NCBI RefSeq assembly: GCF_000011365.1
Contig: NC_004463.1
Location: forward strand, 8,728,001 to 8,792,000
Reading direction: 5' to 3'
Length of the DNA stretch: 64,000 nucleotides
DNA from: Bradyrhizobium diazoefficiens USDA 110
Lineage (GTDB): Bacteria > Pseudomonadota > Alphaproteobacteria > Rhizobiales > Xanthobacteraceae
Below are positions 26,544 through 35,781 of the stretch, one piece after another. How positions within the stretch are numbered: the stretch's first letter is position 1; each line of letters opens with the position of its first letter. Below the pieces are notes generated by a model. It saw only the letters and a list, made by a program, of their open reading frames with translations. It did not search any database and was not told the DNA's origin. The position numbers were made by a program, and so were the translations under genes.

Positions 26544-28565
26544 ATGGACACCCAGATCATCGCCGCCGAAAAGCCTCTGATGGCCCAGGCCCGCCCGCGC
26601 AAGCCGGCGCCGTTTCTCCCGATGAGCCGCGCCGAGATGGACGCGCTCGGCTGGGATGCCTGCGACATCGTGCTGGTGACGGGCGATGCCTATGTCGACC
26701 ATCCGAGTTTCGGCATGGCGATCATCGGCCGGCTGCTGGAGGCGCAAGGCTTCCGGGTCGGCATCATCGCGCAGCCGGACTGGCATTCGGCCGAGCCGCT
26801 TAGGGCGTTAGGCAAGCCGAAGGTGTTCTTCGGCGTGACCGGCGGCAACATGGACTCCATGGTGAACCGCTACACCGCGGACCGCCGCCTGCGCCATGAC
26901 GACGCCTACACGGCGGGCGGCGAAGGCGGCAAGCGGCCGGACCGCTGCACCATCGTCTACGCGCAGCGCTGCCGCGAGGCGTTCAAGGACGTGCCGGTCG
27001 TGCTCGGCGGCATCGAGGCCTCGCTACGCCGGATCGCCCATTACGACTACTGGTCCGACAAGGTGCGCCGCTCGGTGCTGGCCGACGCCAAGGCAGATCT
27101 GCTGCTCTACGGCAATGCCGAGCGCGCCGTCGTCGAAGTGGCGAACCGTCTTGCCGCGGGCGAAGCGCCGCGCGAGCTCGACGACATCAGGGGCGTCGCA
27201 CTGTTCCGCCGCGTGCCCGAAGACTATTCCGAGCTGCACGCCGACGATCTCGACTCCGCCGACGAAGGCGCAACCCGCCAGAAGGGCGCGACCGTCATTC
27301 GCCTGCCGGCGCTGGAGCAGGTCGAGCAGGACAAGGAAGCCTATGCGCGTGCGTCACGCGTGCTGCACCGGGAGAGCAATCCCGGCAATGCGCGGCCGCT
27401 GGTGCAGCGTCATGGCGACCGCGATCTCTGGCTCAATCCGCCGCCGATCCCGCTGACCAGCGACGAGATGGACGCGGTCTACGATCTTCCTTACGCGCGC
27501 GCGCCGCATCCGTCCTACGGCGATGCCAAGATCCCGGCGTGGGACATGATCAAGTTCTCCGTGACGATCATGCGCGGCTGTTTCGGCGGCTGCACCTTCT
27601 GTTCGATCACCGAGCATGAGGGCCGCATCATCCAGAACCGCTCGGAAGGCTCGATCCTGCGCGAGATCGAGAAGATCCGCGACAAGACGCCGGGCTTCAC
27701 CGGCGTGATCTCCGATATCGGCGGCCCCACCGCCAACATGTACCGGATGGCGTGCAAGGACCCGAAGGTCGAGGGGGCGTGCCGGCGGCCGTCCTGCGTC
27801 TTCCCGGAGATCTGCCCGAACCTCAACACTTCGCATGACGATTTGATCCGGCTCTATCGCAAAGTGCGCGAGACCAAGGGCATCAAGAAGGTGATGGTCG
27901 CCTCCGGCGTGCGCTACGACCTCGCGGTGGAGAGCCCGGAATACATCAAGGAGCTCGTCACCCATCACGTCGGCGGCTACCTGAAGATCGCGCCGGAGCA
28001 TACCGAGCGCGGCCCGCTCGACAAGATGATGAAGCCGGGCATCGGCGCCTACAACCAGTTCAAGCGGATGTTCGATGCCGCGGCCGAGCAGGCCGGCAAG
28101 AAATATTACCTGATCCCGTATTTCATCGCGGCGCATCCGGGCACGACCGACGAGGACATGATGAACCTCGCGCTCTGGCTCAAGAAGAACCGCTATCGCG
28201 CCGACCAGGTGCAGACCTTCCTGCCCTCACCGATGGCGACCGCGACCGCGATGTATCACACCGGCGTCAATCCGCTGCGCGGCGTGCGTCACGGCGGCAG
28301 CGACAAGGTCGAGGCCATCAAGGGCCTGCGCCAGCGCCGCCTGCACAAGGCGTTCCTGCGCTATCACGACCCCGACAACTGGCCGGTGCTGCGCGAGGCG
28401 CTGAAGGCGATGGGCCGCGCCGACCTGATCGGCTCACGTCCCGACCAGCTCGTGCCCGCGCACCAGCCGCCCGGCACCGGCAAGGCCGCCGGCACAAGGC
28501 GGCCCGTGCGCCCCGGCGGCAAGACGCAGCGGTTCACGACCAAGGGCCTGCGGGTGATGAAGTAG
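26544..28565 (+). CDS. YgiQ family radical SAM protein
   Basis: A 673-residue UPF0313/YgiQ protein. The N-terminal part begins with [20 protein letters not shown] and [20 protein letters not shown], invariant in the family. The radical-SAM cluster site is CFGGCTFC (C-x3-C-x2-C, near residue 348), followed by the SAM-binding half. A second cysteine-containing stretch, [14 protein letters not shown], suggests an additional cluster or metal site. The C-terminal GMGRADLIG and basic tail are typical. Biochemical role not established for the family. The start may be ATG 26544 or 26580; no ideal ribosome-binding site. Confidence 0.92.
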   Translation: MDTQIIAAEKPLMAQARPRKPAPFLPMSRAEMDALGWDACDIVLVTGDAYVDHPSFGMAIIGRLLEAQGFRVGIIAQPDWHSAEPLRALGKPKVFFGVTGGNMDSMVNRYTADRRLRHDDAYTAGGEGGKRPDRCTIVYAQRCREAFKDVPVVLGGIEASLRRIAHYDYWSDKVRRSVLADAKADLLLYGNAERAVVEVANRLAAGEAPRELDDIRGVALFRRVPEDYSELHADDLDSADEGATRQKGATVIRLPALEQVEQDKEAYARASRVLHRESNPGNARPLVQRHGDRDLWLNPPPIPLTSDEMDAVYDLPYARAPHPSYGDAKIPAWDMIKFSVTIMRGCFGGCTFCSITEHEGRIIQNRSEGSILREIEKIRDKTPGFTGVISDIGGPTANMYRMACKDPKVEGACRRPSCVFPEICPNLNTSHDDLIRLYRKVRETKGIKKVMVASGVRYDLAVESPEYIKELVTHHVGGYLKIAPEHTERGPLDKMMKPGIGAYNQFKRMFDAAAEQAGKKYYLIPYFIAAHPGTTDEDMMNLALWLKKNRYRADQVQTFLPSPMATATAMYHTGVNPLRGVRHGGSDKVEAIKGLRQRRLHKAFLRYHDPDNWPVLREALKAMGRADLIGSRPDQLVPAHQPPGTGKAAGTRRPVRPGGKTQRFTTKGLRVMK

Positions 28566-28939
28566 GCAAGAGCCGGATGAGATCCGGTTCGGCCTGCGGC
28601 TGTCGTGCCCTCCAAAACAAAAAGTCGAAAACAACCCCATGCACAGTAGCCTGCATGAGCGGGATCAATGGCTTACGCGCTTTGCGCCGACGTTGACCCG
28701 TCGGGCAAGACAGGAGCAGGATGGCATCGTCGGGCGCCTGGGATGAGCAAGCCTCCGGCGCCACTCCGTATCGATATCGTCAAGCTTCACACAGCGTCCC
28801 GCGCGCGAGCTTTTTCGCGCCTGTTCGACGCGCTGTGAGGATCATGCTCCAAACGATAGTCGAACCAGTCCATCGATTGGAATCCAATCTACACGCCGGG
28901 CGATGAGCGCTCGCTCCGTACCGCACACACCGACACCCC
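28566..28939. other. Non-coding spacer with repeat-like segment
   Basis: A 370-base gap with no convincing gene. The segment near 28610-28645 (AAAACAAAAAGTCGAAAAC followed by CCCCATGCACAGTAG) resembles a short repeat that I recall between genes in Bradyrhizobiaceae; no second copy is in this window. Confidence 0.35.
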
Positions 28940-28970
28940 TTGACCTCGGCGCCATCATGTAACATATAAA
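28940..28970 (+). promoter_or_regulatory. Predicted promoter of the Rrf2 regulator gene
   Basis: TTGACC (28940-28945) and TATAAA (28965-28970, 19-base spacer) or CATATA (28963-28968, 17-base spacer) place the transcription start at about 28976, the first base of the coding sequence. Confidence 0.6.
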
Positions 28971-28978
28971 GTTACATG
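28956..28978. promoter_or_regulatory. Perfect 8+7+8 palindrome, predicted Rrf2 operator
   Basis: CATGTAAC and GTTACATG are exact inverted arms around a seven-base A/T spacer. The site covers the -10 element and includes the start codon (28976-28978), so binding would block transcription of the regulator's own gene. Confidence 0.75.
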
Positions 28979-29434
28979 AAACGAGACAGCCGTCTATCCG
29001 GCGTGCTCCATGTCCTTCTCCACATGGCGCAGCAGCCTGGCCCCTTCACGTCCGAGACCCTGGCGAAGGCGATGGACACCAACCCGGTGGTGATCCGGCG
29101 CATCATGGCGGGCCTCAGGGACCTCGGTTACGTCCGCTCCGAGAAGGGGCATGGCGGCGGCTGGACGCTGGCCTGCGACCTGTCGAAGGTGACGCTGCGC
29201 GACGTCTACACCGCGCTCGGCAATCCCCCGCTTCTGGCAATGGGCAACCGGACCGAGGCGCCGGGCTGTCTCGTCGAGCAGGCCGTCAATGCCGCCCTGG
29301 ATCGGACCTTTCAAGATGCCGAGGCGCTGCTGCTGTCGCGCCTCGGTGCAGTGACGCTGGCGATGCTGGGCGATGATCTGCGCAAGCGGCTCGGGGCCCG
29401 CAAGGTCCGCGACATCAGCGCGCATCACGCGTGA
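28976..29434 (+). CDS. Rrf2 family transcriptional regulator
   Basis: A 152-residue winged-helix regulator. The Rrf2 start [13 protein letters not shown], helix-turn-helix [21 protein letters not shown] and wing [14 protein letters not shown] are clear. It has one cysteine (APGCLVE) and another in the wing region (LACDL), not the three-cysteine cluster-binding set of IscR, so it may be a single-cysteine sensor like the YwnA/NsrR-like group. No Shine-Dalgarno precedes the ATG, which fits a leaderless mRNA. It overlaps or abuts the methyltransferase gene and probably regulates it. Confidence 0.88.
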   Translation: MKRDSRLSGVLHVLLHMAQQPGPFTSETLAKAMDTNPVVIRRIMAGLRDLGYVRSEKGHGGGWTLACDLSKVTLRDVYTALGNPPLLAMGNRTEAPGCLVEQAVNAALDRTFQDAEALLLSRLGAVTLAMLGDDLRKRLGARKVRDISAHHA

Positions 29435-29460
29435 TCGGCTCCGTTCAGCAAGGCAACCTC

Positions 29461-30144
29461 ATGACCGACATTCAAGCCATGTTCTCCGATCCGCATGCAG
29501 TGGCGAAATACACGGAAGGGCCGCCGCGGTTCGTTCCCGGCTACAATTCCATGCTGTCCATGGCGGCGATCCTGCTGGCCGAGCGCGCGCGTGAAGACGC
29601 GCGAATCCTCGCCCTCGGCGCCGGAGGCGGCCTGGAGTTGAGAGCCTTTGCGCAGGCGCAGCCGCGCTGGACCTTCGACGGTGTGGACCCCTCGGCGGCG
29701 ATGCTCGATCTCGCGCGGCAAACGTTGGGCCCGCTCGCTTCGCGCGCGCATCTCCACCGGGGCTATGTCGACGCTACCCCGGAGGGGCCGTTCGACGGAG
29801 CCACGTGCCTGTTGACCCTGCACTTCGTCGATGCCGCGGAACGGCGTCGCATTGCCTCCGAAATCCGCCGCCGCCTCAAGCCGGGCGCGCCCTTCGTGAT
29901 CGCTCATTTCAGCATCCCTGATCGCGACGATGAGCGGCCGCTGTGGCTATCGCGATATTCGGCGTTCCTGGCCGCATCCGGCGTCGAGCCGGACAAGGCG
30001 GCTGCCGCGCGCGACGCCGTCACCAACCATCTGGAGATCCTCACGCCCGCGCAGGATGAGGCAATTCTGCGGAACGCTGGCTTCTCCGAGCCGACCCTGT
30101 TCTACGCCGGATTCACCTTCCGCGGCTGGGTGGCATACGCCTGA
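29461..30144 (+). CDS. Class I SAM-dependent methyltransferase
   Basis: A 227-residue methyltransferase. Motif I is ILALGAGGGLELRAFA (residues 43-58), the acidic residue after strand 2 is in FDGVDPSAAML, and motif IV is around GATCLLTLHFVDA. The N-terminus (DIQAMFSDPHAVAKYTEGPPRFVPGY) is typical of small-molecule methyltransferases found beside Rrf2 or other stress regulators. Co-transcribed with the Rrf2 gene, 26 bases apart; an alternative GTG start at 29431 would overlap it. Substrate unknown. Confidence 0.85.
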   Translation: MTDIQAMFSDPHAVAKYTEGPPRFVPGYNSMLSMAAILLAERAREDARILALGAGGGLELRAFAQAQPRWTFDGVDPSAAMLDLARQTLGPLASRAHLHRGYVDATPEGPFDGATCLLTLHFVDAAERRRIASEIRRRLKPGAPFVIAHFSIPDRDDERPLWLSRYSAFLAASGVEPDKAAAARDAVTNHLEILTPAQDEAILRNAGFSEPTLFYAGFTFRGWVAYA

Positions 30145-30232
30145 GACGTCACGCTTCGTCGACACGGCGCGCATTCATGCAAAGCCGGGACCCGCCGGGA
30201 CGTGCAGACATGATCCCTTAGCCCGCGAATGA

Positions 30233-30269
30233 GGCGGTGTCCGTTCTGCCTTCAAAACCAGACATGGCC
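30233..30269 (+). repeat. Copy 1 of an imperfect direct repeat flanking the DUF2865 gene
   Basis: Begins GCGGTGTCCG and ends CAGACATGGCC. A similar block lies at 31231-31266 (GCGGTGTCCG to CAGACATGACG). The two surround the DUF2865 gene. Confidence 0.5.
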
Positions 30270-30367
30270 AGTACGCTCCTGCGAGTCGGCAAAGGGCCAA
30301 CAACGGAAGAAGCTCTGCAAGAGGTGATCGTCGGACATTGATTGCAACATCAATCCGCATCTACGCG

Positions 30368-30988
30368 CTAGTCGCGCGCGGGCACCGGCTTCCGCGTGAT
30401 GGTCGCCGCCGGAAGCGGCGTGAAATCCGGGTTCTGGTCGTTACCGACCCGTATGCCGGAATAAGCGACGAGCCCGTCAGCGGTGGCGACCGCGTCGCCC
30501 GAGCGTAACGAGCCGTCCATCGCGAGATCGACTGATGCAAGACCGGCGGGGCTTTGGCCGTTGCAAGTGCAATCGGCGCGCAGCGCCTTCCGATAGGCAA
30601 AGGCGTTTTCGCTATCGGCGTAGCGTTCGCCGGTTGCGGCATAGGCTCTGTCAATGCTGGAGCCGAAGAAAACTTTGGTCGGGCTTGCCGGACAGAAGGC
30701 CTTACACATCTGCGCCGGCGAGGCCGCGCCGCGCATCAGCGGAAAATATTTGCCGTCGCAACTGCGCACGCAGAAGGCAGGTCCCGCGCTTACGACGACC
30801 GGCCGCGGCGGTGGTGATTGCGGATCAAAAGACGAGGTCGGCTGCTGTTGCTTCTGGCCGCCACCGAAAAAGAAATCAAGCAAGCCTTCGGCCGCACTCA
30901 TTTCGGGCGTCAGCGCCACGGGGCCAACGATGGCGACAGCAACAAGCATGCGGCGCAGCTTGCGCTGAAAGCACGATTCGGTACGCAT
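30368..30988 (-). CDS. DUF2865 domain secreted protein
   Basis: A 206-residue exported protein. The signal region is RKLRRMLVAVAIVGPVALTPEMSA. The DUF2865 core has CVRSCDGKYFPLMRG, QMCKAFCPAS and DCTCNG, with paired cysteines likely forming disulfides. A Gln/Gly/Pro-rich linker follows the signal peptide (GGGQKQQQPTSSF). ATG 30988 has GGAG six bases upstream. The family is widespread and uncharacterised in Bradyrhizobiaceae; an envelope role is likely. Confidence 0.85.
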   Translation of the reverse strand: MRTESCFQRKLRRMLVAVAIVGPVALTPEMSAAEGLLDFFFGGGQKQQQPTSSFDPQSPPPRPVVVSAGPAFCVRSCDGKYFPLMRGAASPAQMCKAFCPASPTKVFFGSSIDRAYAATGERYADSENAFAYRKALRADCTCNGQSPAGLASVDLAMDGSLRSGDAVATADGLVAYSGIRVGNDQNPDFTPLPAATITRKPVPARD

Positions 30989-31230
30989 CGCTTGCTCCAC
31001 CGGACGCAACGAACTCTCTTCAGCACAAAGAGCGCTTGCGGCAATCGTGGATACGAAACGCGCTCTAAGCTGGGCGCAGAAGGGGAAAGAAATAGGCGAG
31101 TGGGCACGGCAAGCGCCACATTTCGGCCGTTATGGGACGCCGTGGGAGCAGTGATCCCCGGAGTTCGCGCCGCGTTGAAACCGACCGAAGTCCGGTTCGG
31201 GTCAAAAGCAGCGGTCGTCCAATCTGTCAG

Positions 31231-31266
31231 GCGGTGTCCGGCCTCCCTCAAACCGCAGACATGACG
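31231..31266 (+). repeat. Copy 2 of the imperfect direct repeat flanking the DUF2865 gene
   Basis: See 30233-30269. The rest of 31010-31495 holds no supported gene. Confidence 0.5.
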
Positions 31267-31495
31267 ATCGCTCATGTGGCGCTCGGCTCGGGGCCACTGA
31301 CAGACCATTTTCGCGTGACCAAGTACGGTCTGCTCGCGGAAGCCGACGTGAGCGGCGGCATTACCGGCACATGCGGGAGCATCACCGACGTTAACCCTGT
31401 CGGCAAATGATTTGTCGCGAGTCGGCAGCCGTCGACAAGTTGCCTCATTGGCGCGGAGAATTTTCAGCGGCACGAATCTGGGTCAGAGGCGCATT

Positions 31496-31957
31496 ATGCT
31501 GAGAATGGCGTTGTTGGGCCTCCTCATCCTGTTGAGTGTAGGAATGCTGTCGGCAATGGAGCTGAGAGCGCCACCGCGTCGCGCGGCCGCGATCGTGCAG
31601 CCGCTTGCCGAGCAGGACGCGGGCACTTCTGCTTCACACGACGCCCTGGCGAAGGCTGACCGCCTCGACGTTGCCGCTGTGAGCAGCGCGATGCCGACAC
31701 AGACTGCTTCGGTGGAAGACCGCGTTGCTCCGCCAGAAGACGCCCATATTGGCTCGTCCGAGCCGGAGCCGATCGTCCGTCATCGGCACAATCCGAAAAA
31801 GATCGCGACCGCTGAACGTCCCAAGCCGAAGGCAACCGCTGTCAAGCGAACTGCCAACTTCCAGCGCTCAAAGGCCGCAAGCAATGCGGAGCCCTGTCGG
31901 CTCAAGGCGTTTGGTGGCTTGCGCAAGGCATTGAATTTGACCGGTTGCGACATCTGA
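31496..31957 (+). CDS. Hypothetical small secreted or membrane-anchored protein
   Basis: A 153-residue protein with one N-terminal hydrophobic helix (ALLGLLILLSVGMLSAMEL), a low-complexity Ala/Pro/Lys-rich middle and a C-terminal segment CRLKAFGGLRKALNLTGCDI containing two cysteines. ATG 31496 is preceded by AGAGG. The pattern (anchor, disordered basic linker, short cysteine-bounded tail) is seen in rhizobial envelope proteins of unknown role. Stands alone before the LLM flavoprotein gene. Confidence 0.65.
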   Translation: MLRMALLGLLILLSVGMLSAMELRAPPRRAAAIVQPLAEQDAGTSASHDALAKADRLDVAAVSSAMPTQTASVEDRVAPPEDAHIGSSEPEPIVRHRHNPKKIATAERPKPKATAVKRTANFQRSKAASNAEPCRLKAFGGLRKALNLTGCDI

Positions 31958-32140
31958 GGACGCTTCTCGGGTGGCCGATTGAAGTTGAGCGATCCGAGTT
32001 CGTGGCCCGCTATCGGGCAGCAGTCCAGACCGCGCCTAATCAGTTTCCCCAAAGGGGGCTTACGGGTGCACACCCCGTATTGCCATCTTTCCTCCGATCG
32101 ACGTCTCGCAAACTCTTCCGATCATCCATATGTTGCCCCC

Positions 32141-33163
32141 ATGAAAAAGATCGGATTTCTGTCCTTCGGACACTGGACGCCCTCGCCGCAGTCGCAGACG
32201 CGCTCGGCGGCGGACACGCTGCTGCAATCGATCGAGCTTGCGGTTGCGGCCGAACAGCTCGGCGCGGACGGCGCCTATTTCCGTGTGCATCACTTCGCGC
32301 GCCAGCTGGCCTCGCCCTTTCCGCTGCTTGCCGCGGTCGGCGCCAGGACCAGCACAATCGAGATCGGCACCGCCGTGATCGACATGCGCTACGAGAACCC
32401 GCTCTACATGGTGGAGGACGCGGGCTCCGCCGATCTCATCGCCGGCGGCCGGCTGCAGCTCGGCATCAGCCGCGGCTCGCCCGAGCAGGTGATCGACGGC
32501 TGGCGCTATTTCGGATACCGGCCGGCCGACGGCCAGAGCGATGCCGACATGGGCCGCCGCCATGCCGAGGTCTTTCTCGACCTGCTCCGCGGCGAAGGCT
32601 TTGCCGAGCCCAATCCGCAGCCGATGTTTCCGAACCCGCCGGGGCTGCTGCGCCTCGAGCCGCATACCGCCGGCCTGCGCGAACGGATCTGGTGGGGCGC
32701 CGGCTCCAACGCGACCGCCGTGTGGGCGGCGAAGCTCGGCATGAATTTGCAAAGCTCGACGCTGAAGAACGACGAGACCGGCGAGGCCTTCCATGTGCAG
32801 CAGGCCGCGCAAATCCGCGCCTATCGTGCCGCGTGGAAGGAAGCCGGCCACGCCCGCGAGCCGCGCGTGTCCGTCAGCCGCAGCATCTTCGCGCTGATGA
32901 ACGATCGCGACCGCGCCTATTTCGGCGGGGAGCGCGGAGGCGAAGACCAGATCGGCTTCATCGACCCGCAGACGCGGGCGATCTTCGGCCGCTCCTATGC
33001 GGCGGAGCCGGATGTGCTGATCGAGCAGCTGCGGCAGGATGAGGCGATCGCGGAGGCTGACACCTTGCTGCTGACGATCCCGAACCAGCTGGGCGTGGCC
33101 TACTGCGCGCATGCGATCGAGGCGATCCTGACGCACGTTGCGCCTGCGCTCGGCTGGCGCTGA
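32141..33163 (+). CDS. LLM class flavin-dependent oxidoreductase (luciferase-like)
   Basis: A 340-residue TIM-barrel monooxygenase-type protein. Family blocks are IGFLSFGHWTPSP at the N-terminus, ELAVAAEQLGADGAYFRVHHF (about residue 30), STIEIGTAVIDMRYENPLYM and LGISRGSPEQVI. It uses reduced FMN or F420-like flavin; the substrate cannot be told. Upstream open frame to 31979 is not supported by family alignment. No clear ribosome-binding site before ATG 32141. Confidence 0.85.
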   Translation: MKKIGFLSFGHWTPSPQSQTRSAADTLLQSIELAVAAEQLGADGAYFRVHHFARQLASPFPLLAAVGARTSTIEIGTAVIDMRYENPLYMVEDAGSADLIAGGRLQLGISRGSPEQVIDGWRYFGYRPADGQSDADMGRRHAEVFLDLLRGEGFAEPNPQPMFPNPPGLLRLEPHTAGLRERIWWGAGSNATAVWAAKLGMNLQSSTLKNDETGEAFHVQQAAQIRAYRAAWKEAGHAREPRVSVSRSIFALMNDRDRAYFGGERGGEDQIGFIDPQTRAIFGRSYAAEPDVLIEQLRQDEAIAEADTLLLTIPNQLGVAYCAHAIEAILTHVAPALGWR

Positions 33164-33430
33164 GAGATCTGGCGAAAGCCGTGCATCGCATGTCGGCCAA
33201 TTCGCCACCGTTGATCTGTTGACCCAATGCGTCAGGGGCGTGTCGGCTCATCATTGATGGGCAACCGCCACCCAGGCGTTGGAACTTCGTCGCATCGCTC
33301 GCAGACCGGCGAACGGACGCCATGACACGCGACCTGCCAGGACGCTGCTCCGCCGTCTTCTCGCCCCCATTGTCGTTCAGGGAGCTAGGCGGGGCGGCGC
33401 TATGGTGGGCATAGTTCCCAAAGGTTCCGC

Positions 33431-34459
33431 GTGATCGTCCGACATCTTCTACAACGCGACTCTCATCATTCCCTTTCGCGCCGCGCGCTCCTGCGCGGGC
33501 TTGTCTCGGCAGGCAGCACTCTCGCGCTGGGCGGATGCGCAGGCTTGGGCGCGACCGGCGCGCGCTACGACGCGTCGTCCCTTTCCGTTGATCCCACACT
33601 GCTCGTCGCCACCACACGAAAGCCCGTGAAGGGCGGCCGCACGAAACCCTGGTTCGGGCCGGAGCGGGCGACCGCAATGACGGTCGCTCGGGCAAGGCTG
33701 GTGGCGCCGGACGAGAGCCGACTTTCTCTCGCCTCGGTCGGACTGGGCGATTGGCGCCTAGATCAGGTCGAACCGGTGCAAGCCGAAATTGGCGATCTCC
33801 TTGCGCAGGGCGGCGCGGGAGGAGACGTGCTGATCTATGTGCACGGCTTCAAGCAGACATTCGAGACGGCCGCGCTCGACGCCGCCCATCTCTCCGATGG
33901 GATCAAGTTCCGCGGCCGGACCATGGTGTTCTCCTGGCCCTCCAAGGCAGGATTGTTCGACTATGCCTATGACCGGGACAGTGCGATGTGGTCCCGCGAC
34001 GATTTCGAACGCGTGCTCTCTTCCCTCGTGTCGACGTCAGGCGGCGGCCGCGTGCACATCGTTGCGCACAGCATGGGGACAATGCTGACGCTCGAGAGCC
34101 TGCGTCAGCTCTATGCGCGATACGGCGACACCGTCACGAGCAGGATCGGGACGGTCGTGTTTGCCGCACCCGATATCGACATGGACGTGTTCACGTCGGC
34201 GATCCACCGCATCGGTCCGCTTGCCGGCAAGATCACCGTGATCGCCGCGACGAACGATCGCGCTCTGGCTCTGTCGGGACAAATCGCGGGTGGAATGACC
34301 AGGGTCGGCGCCGCCGAGAAGGCTGTCATCCAGCGGCTCGGCGTGCGCGTGGTCGATGCTTCCCAGGAAGGCTGGAGCATCATCAATCACGATCTGTTTC
34401 TATCGAGCGCGGAAGTGCAGCGGGAGATCCGCCGTTCGATCGACAGTACGGCCGCGTAA
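33431..34459 (+). CDS. Alpha/beta hydrolase, DUF900 type, predicted lipoprotein
   Basis: A 342-residue hydrolase. The N-terminus has a twin-arginine stretch (SRRALLRGLVSAGSTL) ending in a lipobox-like LALGGC, so it is probably an exported lipoprotein. DUF900 features are DVLIYVHGFKQTFE, FSWPSKAGLFDYAYDRDSA and the nucleophile elbow VAHSMGTML. The catalytic histidine is likely in SIINHDLFLSS. GTG 33431 has AAAGG upstream. Substrate unknown. Confidence 0.85.
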   Translation: MIVRHLLQRDSHHSLSRRALLRGLVSAGSTLALGGCAGLGATGARYDASSLSVDPTLLVATTRKPVKGGRTKPWFGPERATAMTVARARLVAPDESRLSLASVGLGDWRLDQVEPVQAEIGDLLAQGGAGGDVLIYVHGFKQTFETAALDAAHLSDGIKFRGRTMVFSWPSKAGLFDYAYDRDSAMWSRDDFERVLSSLVSTSGGGRVHIVAHSMGTMLTLESLRQLYARYGDTVTSRIGTVVFAAPDIDMDVFTSAIHRIGPLAGKITVIAATNDRALALSGQIAGGMTRVGAAEKAVIQRLGVRVVDASQEGWSIINHDLFLSSAEVQREIRRSIDSTAA

Positions 34460-34477
34460 GAGCGTGCACTTGCGGCG

Positions 34478-34687
34478 CATCGTGGACTTCCCGATGGACG
34501 CGCCGACTTCTTCGCCGGCTTCATGCGCTCGGCGCAGGGAGACTATCTGCAGGCCTTTATGATCGCGGGCGCAACGCGGATCGTCGCGGCCGTGCTGTCG
34601 CTGATGATCGGCCGGCGGCCGGTGCAACCCGCGCTCGCCACGGCCTTGTCAACGCCATCCGCGCCTCGCCACCAGAGGACCGGGTAG
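34478..34687 (+). pseudogene. C-terminal remnant of an MFS transporter
   Basis: About 70 codons read as the last helix and tail of a major facilitator transporter (FFAGFMRSAQGDYLQAFMIA, then ATRIVAAVLSLMIG, stop at 34685-34687). There is no start, and no other transporter part upstream. It sits 18 bases after the hydrolase stop, so the rest was deleted. Confidence 0.6.
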
Positions 34688-34724
34688 GATCAGTCGTTGG
34701 TGTGATCGGCATCGGCCGCGGCGT

Positions 34725-35768
34725 TCAGCTGATGTTTAGCAAGATCCGCCCTGACGTGCCGCTGCGCATCAAATCCAGCGCGTCGTTGATGTCATCGAGC
34801 GCGAACTCGTGGGTCACGATCCCGCGGTAACTGACCTTGCCGGCTTCGTCGAGCCGGACGAGACGCGGGATGTCGCGCGCCGGCTGGCACTGCCCGCCTT
34901 CCGAACCCTTCAGCACCTTCTCGAAGTGCAGCGGCAGCGTGTAGATCTCGACCTTGTCGCGGGGAACACCGACAAGGATACAGCGGCCCTTCTTCGCGGT
35001 GACCTCGTAGGCGAGCTCGATCAAACGGCTGACGCCGGTGGTCTCGACGACCTTGTCGGGCCCGTCAGGCCCCGTGATGGACCGAACCTCGGCGGCCAGA
35101 TCCTTTACCGCGTCGGAGTTGATGGTGTGGGTGGCGCCGAACTGCCTCGCCATCTCCAACTTGTTGTCGAGGCGGTCGATCGCAACGACCGGATGGGCGC
35201 CGACCATCGCGGCAAATTGCACGATGTTCAGCCCGACGCCGCCGACGCCGAACACGAGGACGGCCTCGCCGATCGCGACCTGCGCGTCGTTGTTGACGAC
35301 GCCGAGGGCGGTCGTCACCGCGCAGCCGAGCAGCGGCGCGCTGCTGCGATCGATCGAGGGGGGAACGGGCGTGACGCGATTTTCCGACACCACGGCATAT
35401 TCGTTGAAGGTGGTGACCCAGCCCGCGTTGAGTCGCTTGCCGTGCCAGGAATAGACCGGCGTATTGGACTGGATGCCCTTGCCCGGCCGCCAATGCATGA
35501 CGACGGTGTCGCCCTGCTTGCACGAGACGACGCCGGGCCCGGTTTCGACGATGGTCGCCAGCGCTTCGTGCCCCAAGAGGTGCGGCAGGAACTTGTCGGC
35601 GCCCTTGACGGCGTCGATCTCGTTGATCTGTGCGCCGCAGATGCTCGACGTGTGCACGTGCGCGAGCACCTGGCCGTGTTCGAGCGTATCCGGCAAGGTG
35701 AACTCGTCGACGATCAGCGGCTTGCCCGACTCGACGAGAATCGCAGCCTTCGCGGTCTTGATATCCAT
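34725..35768 (-). CDS. Zinc-binding alcohol dehydrogenase family protein
   Basis: A 347-residue medium-chain dehydrogenase. The catalytic zinc region is SICGAQINEI and LLGHEALATIVETG; the Rossmann motif is VFGVGGVGLNIVQFAAMVGA. The structural-zinc cysteine cluster is absent, and the loop carries HWRPGKGIQSNT instead. It has the look of the dehydrogenases found in sugar- and polysaccharide-modification loci rather than ethanol metabolism. It lies 13 bases after the methyltransferase stop and is translated from the same mRNA. Confidence 0.85.
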   Translation of the reverse strand: MDIKTAKAAILVESGKPLIVDEFTLPDTLEHGQVLAHVHTSSICGAQINEIDAVKGADKFLPHLLGHEALATIVETGPGVVSCKQGDTVVMHWRPGKGIQSNTPVYSWHGKRLNAGWVTTFNEYAVVSENRVTPVPPSIDRSSAPLLGCAVTTALGVVNNDAQVAIGEAVLVFGVGGVGLNIVQFAAMVGAHPVVAIDRLDNKLEMARQFGATHTINSDAVKDLAAEVRSITGPDGPDKVVETTGVSRLIELAYEVTAKKGRCILVGVPRDKVEIYTLPLHFEKVLKGSEGGQCQPARDIPRLVRLDEAGKVSYRGIVTHEFALDDINDALDLMRSGTSGRILLNIS

Positions 35769-35781
35769 GAGGCGCGCCCGG

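Noticed and set aside
31132..31410. 92-codon plus-strand frame between the DUF2865 gene and the next gene
   Set aside because: Runs through repeat-like sequence, lacks a ribosome-binding site and has no recognisable features.
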